Shown here: one piece after another, positions 24,040 to 32,300 of the stretch
Numbering within the stretch: the first letter of the stretch is position 1
How the letters are laid out: each line of letters begins with the position of its first letter
Source of the DNA: a bacterium
Lineage (GTDB): Bacteria > Acidobacteriota > Terriglobia > Terriglobales > Acidobacteriaceae
Reading direction: 5' to 3'
DNA: 39,320 nt
Assembly: GCA_026225095.1 (NCBI GenBank)
Contig: JAMFSC010000006.1
Coordinates: 1-39,320, forward strand
The notes under the pieces: model-generated
What the model saw: only the letters and a program-made list of their open reading frames with translations
What the model was told of the DNA's origin: nothing
The model's database searches: none
Program-made: the position numbers and the translations under genes

Positions 24040-25146
24040 TTAGTCGAGGAGGGAGTCGACGAAGGTGGCGGTGTCGAAGGGGAGGAGGTCTTCCATCTTT
24101 TCGCCGACTCCGGCGAAGACGACGGGGAGTTTGAGCTCGGTGGCGATGGCCAGGACGATGCCTCCCTTGGCGGTGCCGTCCAGCTTGGTGAGGACGATTC
24201 CGGTGACGTGGGCGGCCTCGGTGAAGAGGCGGGCCTGGGTGAGGCCGTTCTGGCCGGTGGTCGCGTCCATGACGAGAAAGGTCTGGTGGGGGGCTCCGGG
24301 GATGAGGCGCTCGGCGGTGCGGCGCATCTTGTCGAGCTCCTTCATGAGGTCGGTCTTGGTGTGGAGGCGTCCGGCGGTGTCGACGATGAGGACCTGGGAG
24401 TTGCGGGCCTTGGCGGCGGCGCAGGCGTCGTAGAGGGCGGCGGAGGGGTCTCCGCCCTGGCGGGTCTTGATGAGGGGGACGCCGGAGCGGGTGGCCCAGA
24501 CTTCGAGCTGCTCGATGGCGGCGGCGCGGAAGGTGTCGGCGGCGCAGAGGAGGACCGTCTTGTTCTGGGCGCGGTAGAAGGCGGCGAGTTTGCCGGTGGT
24601 GGTGGTCTTGCCGGTGCCGTTGACGCCGACCATCATGATGACTTCGGGGGGATGGGCGGGGTGGGTGACGGGGATGGCGACGCGGTCGAGGACGGCTTTG
24701 AGCTCGGCGCGGAGGAGGGTTTTGAGCTCGGCTCCGCTCTCGATGCCTTGGCGCATAGCGCGCTGGCGGAGGTGTTCGAGGATCTCGGCGGTGGTGGTAG
24801 AGCCGATGTCGGATGCGAGGAGGACTGCCTCGAGGTCTTCGAGGGAGGAGACGTCGACCTCGCGGGTGAGGGCGAGGACGGCTCCCATGCGGTCCTGGAG
24901 GGTGGTGCGGGTGCGCGAGACGGCCTGGCGCATGCGGTCGAAGAAGCCGCGCTTTTCGGGGACATCCTCTTCTGCAGGGGGCTCGGAGGCGGGGAGCTCC
25001 GGGGCCGGGGCCTCTGGGCGGGGGGGCTGGCGGTGGCCGAAGTTGAGGCCAAGGCCGAAAGAGGAGCGCTTCTCGGGCTCAGGAGTTTGCGGCTCGGGAG
25101 GGGTGTCTGGGGTCTTGTCGCGTTTGCCGAAGAGGTTGAAGGCCAT
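24040..25146 (-). CDS. ftsY: Signal recognition particle receptor FtsY
   Basis: 368 residues, the SRP receptor GTPase that docks ribosome-SRP complexes to the inner membrane. An acidic, proline-rich A region (1-65) precedes the NG domain. The N domain starts about 66 (RGFFDRMRQAVSRTR). GTPase motifs: P-loop GVNGTGKTTTTGKLA (174-188), DTFRAAA (204-210), DTAGR (256-260), TKLDGTAKGG (320-329) and 'FAGVGEKMEDLLPFD'. The A region is shorter than in E. coli but usual for many phyla. It is followed by the repeat-containing gap and preceded by a TetR gene 65 bp upstream on the same strand. Confidence 0.97.
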   Translation of the reverse strand: MAFNLFGKRDKTPDTPPEPQTPEPEKRSSFGLGLNFGHRQPPRPEAPAPELPASEPPAEEDVPEKRGFFDRMRQAVSRTRTTLQDRMGAVLALTREVDVSSLEDLEAVLLASDIGSTTTAEILEHLRQRAMRQGIESGAELKTLLRAELKAVLDRVAIPVTHPAHPPEVIMMVGVNGTGKTTTTGKLAAFYRAQNKTVLLCAADTFRAAAIEQLEVWATRSGVPLIKTRQGGDPSAALYDACAAAKARNSQVLIVDTAGRLHTKTDLMKELDKMRRTAERLIPGAPHQTFLVMDATTGQNGLTQARLFTEAAHVTGIVLTKLDGTAKGGIVLAIATELKLPVVFAGVGEKMEDLLPFDTATFVDSLLD

Positions 25147-25211
25147 GCTTGGTCTAGTTTAGCGGAGTTGGGACGAGAACCGAGATTTGGCGACTGTGTG
25201 GGGATGTTTGC

Positions 25212-25811
25212 CTACCGGTCGTGCGGCCCGGTGAGGGGTTCGGCGATCAGCTTCTGGAAGTGCGATTGGAGCTGCTCGGGGGTTTGGGCGGGGTCGTCCA
25301 TGGCGAACTCGATGACGGCGATGAGGCCTGTGGCGATGAAGTGCGTGAGCATGGGACGAGGGATGTCCTGGCGGATGGGGAAGGGGGGTGGCGCGGCGAA
25401 GAGGAGGTGGGAGATGTGGCGCTCGAAGGAGACGAGAAGGATGGCGCGAGCGCGGCTGCCGGATTGGCCCATGAGAGAGCGATAGATGGGGCGGGCGGTG
25501 GTGATGTGGGTGAAGAGCGGAGTGGCGTTCAGGGGGGACTGGGGCGGCTGGGTGAGGGTGAGAAGCGGGGCGACCATGCGCTGGAACTGGGATCGGAGCA
25601 GGTCGTCCTTGGAGGTGTAGTGGGCGTAGAAGGTGGAACGGCCGACACCGGCTTTGCGGGTGATGTCGCCGACGCGGAGACGGTCGTAGACGCGACGGTG
25701 GATGAGTTCGACAAAGGCCCGGTCGATGTTCCGGCGGGTTGCGAGGGCGCGGGCATCTTCGTTCGAGGGGGCTTCGGCGGGTTTCGGGACAGATTTCGAT
25801 TTGTGTTTCAT
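25212..25811 (-). CDS. TetR/AcrR-family transcriptional regulator
   Basis: 199 residues. N-terminal HTH of about residues 25-72: 'ATRRNIDRAFVELIHRR', 'LRVGDITRKAGVGRSTFYAH' and 'YTSKDDLL', the standard TetR/AcrR DNA-binding domain. The C-terminal helical domain (about 75-199) has no recognised ligand class. It is divergent from a six-helix membrane protein gene 61 bp away, so control of that gene and of itself is likely. It lies 65 bp upstream of ftsY on the same strand; co-transcription is possible but functionally unexpected. Confidence 0.85.
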   Translation of the reverse strand: MKHKSKSVPKPAEAPSNEDARALATRRNIDRAFVELIHRRVYDRLRVGDITRKAGVGRSTFYAHYTSKDDLLRSQFQRMVAPLLTLTQPPQSPLNATPLFTHITTARPIYRSLMGQSGSRARAILLVSFERHISHLLFAAPPPFPIRQDIPRPMLTHFIATGLIAVIEFAMDDPAQTPEQLQSHFQKLIAEPLTGPHDR

Positions 25812-25872
25812 AGGCTTCGGGAGGGACGTTTTGAGGGTGCGCGGAAGCGGTTGGTTTCGTAGGATCGCGGGT

Positions 25873-26583
25873 ATGGCAAACGAGAACTTTGAATCCCAGC
25901 GCTCGACGGCGAGGCCAATTGCAACTGGCCTTATTGCTTTTCCATGTCTTCTGCTGCTTGTATTCGCGCTGCACTTCCCCAGACTGGGATCATTCTTTCA
26001 CTTCCGTCTGCGTTATGTGCCCGCGTCTCCGGACCGGGTGGTGCGTGCGCTGATCGCGTGGCACGATCAGGGGCCGCTGGTGCATGATCCGCACATGGTT
26101 GGGCTGCTGGTACTTCCGCTGCTGGTGGTGTGCGCGTTGGCGATCTTTCTGCTGGGCTGGCGGGCGAGGCCGGTGTTGAGCGCCGTGGCGGCGATGATGA
26201 CGGTGGCGGGGACGGTCTACATGGGCGGGGTCATGGCGATGTGGGTTGCGTTCTACCACGGGATTGGAGCGCTCGAGGCAAAAGACGCGGCGGGGGCGGC
26301 GGTGACGTTTGCCGCGATGAGCACAGGCCGGGCGGCGGTGGCGATTACGTGGCTGGCGCGGCTGGGGATCCTGGGACTCGGGGCACAGGCGCTGACGTTG
26401 ATCGGGACGCATGTGGTGCCGCTGTGGGCCAGTGCTTGCGTGGCGGTGGGATGCGGGATATTTCTGTTGTTCTGGGATCTCGATAACTGGATGGCGATCG
26501 GAACAGCACTGATGTTGTGTGGGTTTGTGCGGATGGCTGTGACCGTCCGACGGCTGCGGCTGGAGGCGCCGGTGGTGGAGTGA
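25873..26583 (+). CDS. Six-helix integral membrane protein of unknown function
   Basis: 236 residues from the ATG at 25873 (AGGA about 9 bases upstream). Hydrophobic helices lie at about 17-35, 76-94, 101-124, 138-160, 165-182 and 195-213. After the first helix a periplasmic-type loop contains 'HDQGPLVHDPHMVG' with several His. No transporter or enzyme motif is recognised. It is divergent from the TetR gene at 25811 with a 61-bp shared promoter space, so it is probably the target of that regulator and might be an efflux or stress membrane protein; this is inference from arrangement only. Convergent with gpsA. Confidence 0.7.
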   Translation: MANENFESQRSTARPIATGLIAFPCLLLLVFALHFPRLGSFFHFRLRYVPASPDRVVRALIAWHDQGPLVHDPHMVGLLVLPLLVVCALAIFLLGWRARPVLSAVAAMMTVAGTVYMGGVMAMWVAFYHGIGALEAKDAAGAAVTFAAMSTGRAAVAITWLARLGILGLGAQALTLIGTHVVPLWASACVAVGCGIFLLFWDLDNWMAIGTALMLCGFVRMAVTVRRLRLEAPVVE

Positions 26584-26612
26584 GGGGACAGCGGGCTGAT
26601 GGGGAACTGCGG

Positions 26613-27605
26613 TTATTCGTCGCGGCCCGGGCGGGCCATCAGCTCGCGGATGGCTTCTTTGGGAGGCTTGTTGTTGTAGAGGATGGCGTACATCTGCTCG
26701 GTGATGGGCATCTCGACGCCGTAGCGGGCGGCGAGGCCAAGCGCGGCGGTGGTGGAGCGGACGCCTTCGGCGACCTTGCCGTGGAGGCCGGCGATGATGT
26801 CGGGGAGTTGGCGGCCTTTGCCGAGCTCTACGCCGACCGTGCGGTTGCGCGACATGGAGCCCGTACAGGTGAGGACGAGATCGCCGATTCCGGAGAGGCC
26901 GGCAAGCGTCTGGCGGCGGCCTCCGCAGGCGACGGCGAGACGGGTGATCTCGGCGATGCCCCGGGTGATGAGCGCGGCGGCGGAGTTGTTGCCGAGGGCG
27001 AGACCGTGGACGACTCCCGCGGCCAGGGCGATGACGTTCTTGAGGGATCCGCCGAGCTCGACGCCGGGGACGTCGTCGTTGGTGTAGATGCGGAAGGTGG
27101 GGGTGGAGAGCTCGCGCTGGAGGAGGTTGCCGAGGATGGATTCGGCAGTCGCGACGACGACGGCGGAGGGGGCTCCGATGGCCACCTCCTGGGCGAAGGA
27201 TGGGCCGGAGAGGACGGCGAAGGGATTGTCGGTGACGGAGGCGACTACCTGCGACATGCGCAGGAACGAGGTGTCCTCGATGCCCTTGCTGGCGCTGACG
27301 ATGATCTGGTCGCGGGTGAGGATGGGGGCGATGTGGCTGATCGTCTCGCGGAGGTGCTGCGAGGGGGTGACGCAGAGGAGGATCTCGGCCTCGAAGATGG
27401 CGGTGGGGAGGCTGTCGGTGATGTGGATGTCGGCGGGGACGGTGAAGCCGGGGAGGTAGGGGAGGTTCTCGCCGGTCTCGGTGAGGGATTCGCAGAGCTC
27501 GCTGGAGTGCGTCCACAGGGCGAGGTCGTGGCCGCCACGGCGGGCGAGGGAGATGGCGAGGGCCGTGCCGTAGGCTCCGGCTCCGAGGATGGCGATGCGG
27601 CTCAT
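26613..27605 (-). CDS. gpsA: NAD(P)+-dependent glycerol-3-phosphate dehydrogenase
   Basis: 330 residues; makes sn-glycerol 3-phosphate from dihydroxyacetone phosphate for phospholipid synthesis. Motifs: nucleotide loop ILGAGAYGTALAISLA (6-21), 'VSASKGIE', 'VLSGPSFAQEVA', 'VELGGSLKNVIALAAG' with the catalytic Lys, 'GLSGIGDLVLTCTGSMSRN' and 'VAEGVRSTTA'. Its ATG at 27605 overlaps the plsY stop (ATGA at 27602-27605), so the two are translationally coupled: GpsA supplies glycerol 3-phosphate and PlsY acylates it. An apparent longer frame upstream is just the plsY region in another frame. Confidence 0.96.
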   Translation of the reverse strand: MSRIAILGAGAYGTALAISLARRGGHDLALWTHSSELCESLTETGENLPYLPGFTVPADIHITDSLPTAIFEAEILLCVTPSQHLRETISHIAPILTRDQIIVSASKGIEDTSFLRMSQVVASVTDNPFAVLSGPSFAQEVAIGAPSAVVVATAESILGNLLQRELSTPTFRIYTNDDVPGVELGGSLKNVIALAAGVVHGLALGNNSAAALITRGIAEITRLAVACGGRRQTLAGLSGIGDLVLTCTGSMSRNRTVGVELGKGRQLPDIIAGLHGKVAEGVRSTTAALGLAARYGVEMPITEQMYAILYNNKPPKEAIRELMARPGRDE

Positions 27606-28228
27606 GCGGCCACCTTGCGGGATTTGCTGGATCCGAAACGGCTCTCTGTCCCGGAGATGAGGCGGGTGATGTTGGCGTGGTGCTTGAGGATGACGAGGAG
27701 GGGGATGAAGAGGAAGCCGCCAATCGCGATGGGGGTTCGGAGCTCGACGAAGTGGAAACCGAATCCGAAGAGCGGAACCGACGCGGCACCGAGGATGGAG
27801 GCGAGCGAGACAAAGCGGGTGAGAGTGACGACGATGAGGAAGACAGCGAGGATTCCGACGGCGGTCTGCCAGTTGAGCGCAAGGAAGACTCCAAGGGCGC
27901 TCGCTACTCCCTTGCCACCTCGAAAACCGAGCCACACGGGGTATACGTGTCCGAGGATGGCGGCGACTGCGGCTGCGACGGCGAGGTCAAAGTCGCCGGG
28001 CGCGAGATGCTGGGCGAGGGTGACGGCGGCGTAGGCTTTGGTCAGGTCGAGCAGGAGGGTGGCGAGGCCGAGGCCTTTGGCTCCGGACCGGGCTACGTTG
28101 GTCGCGCCGATGTTGCCGCTGCCGGTCTCACGGATGTCCTGATGGCGAAAGACGCGGACCAGAAGATATCCGAACGGGATGGAGCCGAGCAGGTAGGCGA
28201 GCGGGATGGAGAGGAGCCAGGGATTCAT
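27602..28228 (-). CDS. plsY: Glycerol-3-phosphate acyltransferase PlsY
   Basis: 208 residues, an integral membrane enzyme that transfers acyl groups from acyl-phosphate to glycerol 3-phosphate. It has the three family loops: 'LLGSIPFGYLL' followed by 'GSGNIGATNVARSGAKGLG' (motif 1), 'GHVYPVWLGFRGGKGVA' (motif 2) and 'LKHHANITRLISGTESR' (motif 3). About six membrane helices; C-terminal tail basic. Start ATG at 28228, 40 bp after the cinA stop; the stop overlaps the gpsA start. Confidence 0.96.
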   Translation of the reverse strand: MNPWLLSIPLAYLLGSIPFGYLLVRVFRHQDIRETGSGNIGATNVARSGAKGLGLATLLLDLTKAYAAVTLAQHLAPGDFDLAVAAAVAAILGHVYPVWLGFRGGKGVASALGVFLALNWQTAVGILAVFLIVVTLTRFVSLASILGAASVPLFGFGFHFVELRTPIAIGGFLFIPLLVILKHHANITRLISGTESRFGSSKSRKVAA

Positions 28229-28268
28229 GGGCTGGGCTTGAGTGTAGCAATTTTTCGCTTGCGGACGA

Positions 28269-29540
28269 TTAGAGCAGGCTTTGCCGGATGAGTTCGAGGG
28301 CGTTCTGGGTGGCCCAGAGGCGCACGCGATCGCGGTCTCCGGGGATGTAGAACTCCTTGACCTGGGTGTCGACTCCGTCGGCGAGCGCGATGTAGACGAG
28401 GCCGACCGGCTTGAGTTCGTCTGGTCCGGGGGTTCCTCCGGCTGGCCCGGCAAGGCCGGTGATGCCGATGCCAAGGGAGGTGTGGGCGTTGGCGCGGATG
28501 CCTTCTGCCAGGGCGCGGGCGACCTCGGGGCTGACGGCGCCGTGGGTCTTGAAGAGTTCGGGTGGAACGCCGGCGAAGGTGGTCTTGAGCTCTTCGGTGT
28601 ATACGACCGCACCTCCCGAGAAGGTGGAGGAGCTGTTGGGGACGGAGGTGAGGCGCTCGGCGAAGAGACCGCCGGTGCAGCTCTCGGCGACGGCCAGCGA
28701 CAGGTGGCGCATGCCGAGATGCAGGAGCACGATCTCCTCGAGCGATTCGCCGTGCGCGGAGAAGACGGCGTCGCCCATCTCCTGCTCGATCTTTCCAGTG
28801 AGCTCGTCGACGCGGGCCTGGGCCTCTTCGAGGGTGGGTTTGGCGCAGGCGAAGTGGAGCTGGATCTCTGCGTTTCCAGCGAGGATGGTGGTCTCGACGT
28901 CGGGGTAGGTCTTGTAGATGGGGGAGGTGCGGGCGTCGACCTGCGACTCGGGAATGAGCGCCATGCGAAGGACCCGCCGGGTGAGGTGGCGGGGTGGAAG
29001 CATCCGTGCCAGCAGGGGCATGCAGAGGTCGTCGAAGAGAGGCTTCAGTTCCTTGGGTGGGCCGGGGAGGAGGATAACGATCTTGCGGTGAGGGGTTCCG
29101 TCGGGGCCGGGGACGGTGGTGTCGATGTACTGGCCGGGGGCGCTGCCGTTGGCGTTTTCGAGGATGGTGGCGCCGTCGATGATCTCGGTCTGGCGGAGGT
29201 TATTGGGAGGCATGGTCATGCGACGCGCGGCGAAGCGCTTGTGCAGGCTGGCGATGAGCTCGTTGTCGCGGCGGAGCGTTCGGCCAAGGGCGTCGGCGAC
29301 GGCTTCGCGGGTGAGATCGTCTTCGGTGGGGCCGAGTCCACCGGAGAAGAGGACGATGTCGGCGCGATCGATGGCGATACGCGCGGCCTGGGTGAGGTGG
29401 GCGCGATTGTCGCCGACGATGGTCTTGAAGGCGACCTCGACGCCGAGCGTATTGAGCTGCGCGGTGAGGTAGAGGGAGTTGGTGTCCTGTCGGTAGGGCG
29501 TGAGCATCTCGGAGCCCGCGGCGATGATTTCAGCGATCAT
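28269..29540 (-). CDS. cinA: CinA-family protein (competence/damage-inducible; nicotinamide-nucleotide amidase)
   Basis: 423 residues, two domains. N-terminal MoCF/COG1058 domain (about 1-170): 'IAAGSEMLTPYRQDTNSLYL', 'FSGGLGPTEDDLTREAVADA' and 'LLPGPPKELKPLFDD'. C-terminal CinA domain (about 260-423): 'LAVAESCTGGLFAERLTSVP' with the catalytic Ser/Thr of nicotinamide-mononucleotide deamidases, 'FSGGAVVYTEELK', and 'GITGLAGPAGGTPGPDE'. It recycles NMN and may hydrolyse ADP-ribose. First gene of the cinA-plsY-gpsA run; pgpA is often beside cinA in other bacteria, whereas here it is about 6.5 kb away. Confidence 0.94.
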   Translation of the reverse strand: MIAEIIAAGSEMLTPYRQDTNSLYLTAQLNTLGVEVAFKTIVGDNRAHLTQAARIAIDRADIVLFSGGLGPTEDDLTREAVADALGRTLRRDNELIASLHKRFAARRMTMPPNNLRQTEIIDGATILENANGSAPGQYIDTTVPGPDGTPHRKIVILLPGPPKELKPLFDDLCMPLLARMLPPRHLTRRVLRMALIPESQVDARTSPIYKTYPDVETTILAGNAEIQLHFACAKPTLEEAQARVDELTGKIEQEMGDAVFSAHGESLEEIVLLHLGMRHLSLAVAESCTGGLFAERLTSVPNSSSTFSGGAVVYTEELKTTFAGVPPELFKTHGAVSPEVARALAEGIRANAHTSLGIGITGLAGPAGGTPGPDELKPVGLVYIALADGVDTQVKEFYIPGDRDRVRLWATQNALELIRQSLL

Positions 29541-29740
29541 GATGGATGAGGGAGCCCGTTCCTCCAGGTGTGTGCGTCAAGTTGCGGCCGCTGCCGCCCG
29601 CCCTTTCAGATGGGGGCGGTCAGAGAGGCCTTGGTTTCTCCTTTCATCATAGAGGGTTCGAGAGACGCGAGGCGGACGCGAAGCGGGCATTCGCTTCCGT
29701 GATGGGACAAACGCGATGACTGACGTACTGATCGTGCGGC

Positions 29741-31216
29741 CTACGAGGCGTAGGCGGGAGCGGCGGCGCGGCCTTGGACGGCGCTGATTCTATGAGTGGT
29801 GGGACCCTGGATGAGGCTGCGGAGTTGCTCTACGATCTCGACGACGCTTTCAACCTGGGCGTTGAGCTCCTCGGCGGCGGCGGCGGACTCTTCGGCGTTG
29901 GAGGCGGTGCTTTCGGAGACTCGCTGAAGCGCATCGACACCTGCGCGGATCTGGTTGAGCCCGGCGGACTGCTGGGTGCTTCCGAGGCCGATCTGGTCCA
30001 CGAGTTGGTTGATCTGCATCGATTGCGAGGTGCTGGCGTCGAGCGCCCTTTCGACCTCGGCGACGTGGCGGGTTCCTTCCGCGATGCGGGAGATGGCCTC
30101 TTCGATGAGGGCTGCGGTGTCTTTCGCTGCACCGGCGGAGCGTTGCGCAAGATTGCGGACCTCGTCGGCAACGACGGCAAATCCTGCTCCGGATTCCCCG
30201 GCGCGTGCGGCTTCGACAGCCGCATTGAGGGCCAGGATGTTGGTCTGGAAGGCGATCTGGTCGATGACCTTGATGATCTTCGAGATCTTGCCGCTGGTGG
30301 TGTTGATCTCGTCCATGGAATGGACGAGGATGCGGAGCTTGGTGTTGGCGGTTTCGAAGATGGTGGCGGAGTCCTTGGCCGAATGCCGGGCGCCTTCTGC
30401 GTTGGCGCTGTTTTTGCTGGCCATTGCGGTGGCTCTTTCGGCGGCGGAGGTGGTTTCCTGGATGGACGCGGACTGCTCGGATGCGCTCTGGGCGAGGGAC
30501 TGGCTGGAGGCGGCAACCTGGCTGGCTGCGCTGGCCATCTGCTGAGCTCCGTCCATGAGGCTGGCGGCGGCATCGGAGAGGGCGCGATTGATTCCGCGGA
30601 TGCTGAAGAAGGCGAGAAGAGAGCCCACGAGCGCAGCGGCGAACGTGAGGAAGAGCGCGGTGACCTGGGCAGTGTGGCCTTCGGCCAGTGAGAGGGCGAC
30701 GGCTTGGTCGCCGGTGTCACGATTGAGGATGAGTTCGAGATCGATGACTTCGCGGAGCGCCTTGTACTTTGTCCTGGCAACGTTGAGGAAGAGGTCGAGG
30801 GCCTGGTCGGGATGGCCGTCATTGGCGATCTTCTGGACCTGGTCGATGACGACGTTGTAATCCTGCAAGGCTTGTTTGATGCGAGCGAAGAGGGCGCGGT
30901 CGTCGTCCCGGCTGATGGTCACGTCGTAGCCCTTGAGCACGGTATCCAGATCAGTCCTTGCCTGCTGGATTGCCTCCGCGAACTCAGCGCGGTGGGCCGC
31001 GTCCCTGGACGTGACGAAACTCCAGCCGGAGACGTTCAGCTGAGAGCCGCGTTCGTACATGCTGGCGATGTAGTTGAGGCCGGGGATGGGATCGTCGCCG
31101 ATGTGCGTGGTCAGCACGTTCATCTGCTGAAAGCGGAAGGTAGAGATGGCCCCCACCACTACGGTGAATAGAACCAGAGTGACGCAGGTAAGGGTGATCT
31201 TGCGGCCGATGGTCAT
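29741..31216 (-). CDS. Methyl-accepting chemotaxis protein, 4-helix-bundle sensor
   Basis: 491 residues: TM1 about 8-26, periplasmic four-helix-bundle sensor (about 27-185) of the 4HB_MCP type, TM2 about 186-208, then a long coiled-coil signalling domain. The highly conserved hairpin tip reads '[20 protein letters not shown]', followed by '[17 protein letters not shown]', which bind CheA/CheW. After TM2 the sequence passes into the coiled coil through '[19 protein letters not shown]' with no clear HAMP domain. No CheR-docking pentapeptide is visible at the C-terminus (PAYAS). Ligand unknown. AGAGGAAA lies about 9 bases before the ATG, and a FliA-like -10 box lies about 29 bases upstream. No other chemotaxis gene is in the window. 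Confidence 0.93.
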   Translation of the reverse strand: MTIGRKITLTCVTLVLFTVVVGAISTFRFQQMNVLTTHIGDDPIPGLNYIASMYERGSQLNVSGWSFVTSRDAAHRAEFAEAIQQARTDLDTVLKGYDVTISRDDDRALFARIKQALQDYNVVIDQVQKIANDGHPDQALDLFLNVARTKYKALREVIDLELILNRDTGDQAVALSLAEGHTAQVTALFLTFAAALVGSLLAFFSIRGINRALSDAAASLMDGAQQMASAASQVAASSQSLAQSASEQSASIQETTSAAERATAMASKNSANAEGARHSAKDSATIFETANTKLRILVHSMDEINTTSGKISKIIKVIDQIAFQTNILALNAAVEAARAGESGAGFAVVADEVRNLAQRSAGAAKDTAALIEEAISRIAEGTRHVAEVERALDASTSQSMQINQLVDQIGLGSTQQSAGLNQIRAGVDALQRVSESTASNAEESAAAAEELNAQVESVVEIVEQLRSLIQGPTTHRISAVQGRAAAPAYAS

Positions 31217-31244
31217 GGGGGTGAGGTTTCCTCTTCAGGAGTTG

Positions 31245-31252
31245 GTATCGGC
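31245..31252 (-). promoter_or_regulatory. Possible FliA (sigma-28)-type -10 element of the chemoreceptor gene
   Basis: On the minus strand 31252-31245 reads GCCGATAC, one mismatch from the flagellar sigma-factor -10 consensus GCCGATAA, and it sits 29 bases before the receptor ATG at 31216. The matching -35 (TAAA type) is not convincing: the corresponding bases are T-rich (near TTCTTTTG). The position fits a motility-gene promoter, but this is a single weak signal. Confidence 0.3.
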
Positions 31253-31391
31253 TCGCAGATCAAAAGAACGACATGAAATAGACGCGACACCAATCTTTCG
31301 GAAGGCCCTCCTGGTCTTATGTCGGAAAGGCGACAGTATCGAAGTAATGCCGATCAATAGGAAGCGGGAGGGTCCTTGGAGTCGCTGGCCG

Positions 31392-32240
31392 ATGAAGGGT
31401 CTGGAGCGTAACCCCATGGTTTGTAATTTGGCAAAGGTGATGTTGATTGCAACGGTAGTTGGTGTTTCGGCCCAAAAAATGTGCGCGCAGGAGTCGGCGA
31501 TTCCGGAGATCGCGACGGAGCGGCCCGCGGTAGGAGCGGCGCCGGAGGTTGTTCCGGAGGGAATGCTACAGGTGGAGACTGGCGTCGGTATCGGATATAC
31601 AAAGACGAGCTACGTTGCGGATTTTCCCGAGAGCCTGGCGCGTTGGGGGATCGGTCATCGAGTAGAGCTGCGCCTGATGTCGAGCAACGGCGTGTATCAG
31701 CCAAATCCGGATGCAGGTGAGAAGAAGCTCCAGTCGCAGGATATGGCGTTCGGGGCAAAGGCCGGGATGGCTCCTGCGAACAGCATTGTGCCGCAGGCCG
31801 CGGTGATGATGCTGAACTGTCCGACGGGAGGCGCGGCGTATACGTCGGGAACGTTCGACCCATCGCTGATCTTCGTCTGGCAGCAGATTGCGCGGCGGGG
31901 CTTCGTGCTAACCGAGAACATTGGCGCGGTGCGCTCGACCGCGGAGGACAAGCGCAAGACGATCTGGGTCCCCGGAATCGCTGTAGGGCATGAAGTGACG
32001 CACATCGTTGCGGCCTATGTGGAATATGCGCCGAGCTTTACAGCTGGGGAGAGCCCGATCCATATCGTGGACGGAGGAGTGACCTATCGTCGGACACCGG
32101 ACTCGCAGATCGATGTCAAGGTTGGATATCAGCAGGATGCGACGGGTGGAAGGAACCTGTTTTCGATAGGATATTCGCGTCGCCTGGACGGAACGGCACT
32201 CGCTTCGATGTATCGGGGGATCCTGTCGCTGGCCGACTAA
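31392..32240 (+). CDS. Outer-membrane beta-barrel-like (transporter/MetA-type) exported protein
   Basis: 282 residues from the ATG at 31392; a second ATG at 31416 is equally possible, with GGAG 9 bases before it. An N-terminal signal (NLAKVMLIATVVGVSA, cleavage near KMCAQ) precedes a body of alternating strands typical of small outer-membrane barrels: 'GMLQVETGVGIGYTKTSY', 'VELRLMSSNGVYQPN', 'FGAKAGMAPANSIVPQAA', 'VDVKVGYQQ'-like pattern (here QIDVKVGYQQDATGG), and a C-terminal strand SIGYSRRLDG. This resembles proteins annotated as putative transporters or MetA-pathway of phenol degradation; no substrate is known. It is followed after 60 bp by a histidine kinase gene on the same strand. Confidence 0.65.
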   Translation: MKGLERNPMVCNLAKVMLIATVVGVSAQKMCAQESAIPEIATERPAVGAAPEVVPEGMLQVETGVGIGYTKTSYVADFPESLARWGIGHRVELRLMSSNGVYQPNPDAGEKKLQSQDMAFGAKAGMAPANSIVPQAAVMMLNCPTGGAAYTSGTFDPSLIFVWQQIARRGFVLTENIGAVRSTAEDKRKTIWVPGIAVGHEVTHIVAAYVEYAPSFTAGESPIHIVDGGVTYRRTPDSQIDVKVGYQQDATGGRNLFSIGYSRRLDGTALASMYRGILSLAD

Positions 32241-32300
32241 AGGCAACAGGGCTTTCAATTTTGTCTTTACCCTGACACAAAAGTTGCATTGGAAAAGTTG

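Noticed and set aside
26517..29549. Long plus-strand open frames opposite gpsA, plsY and cinA
   Set aside because: The minus-strand proteins carry full family signatures; the plus frames have only antisense-type composition.
29541..29740. Gene or terminator between cinA and the chemoreceptor gene
   Set aside because: Only a weak CCGCCC/GGGCGG dyad without a T-run and no open frame with coding character; too little to call.
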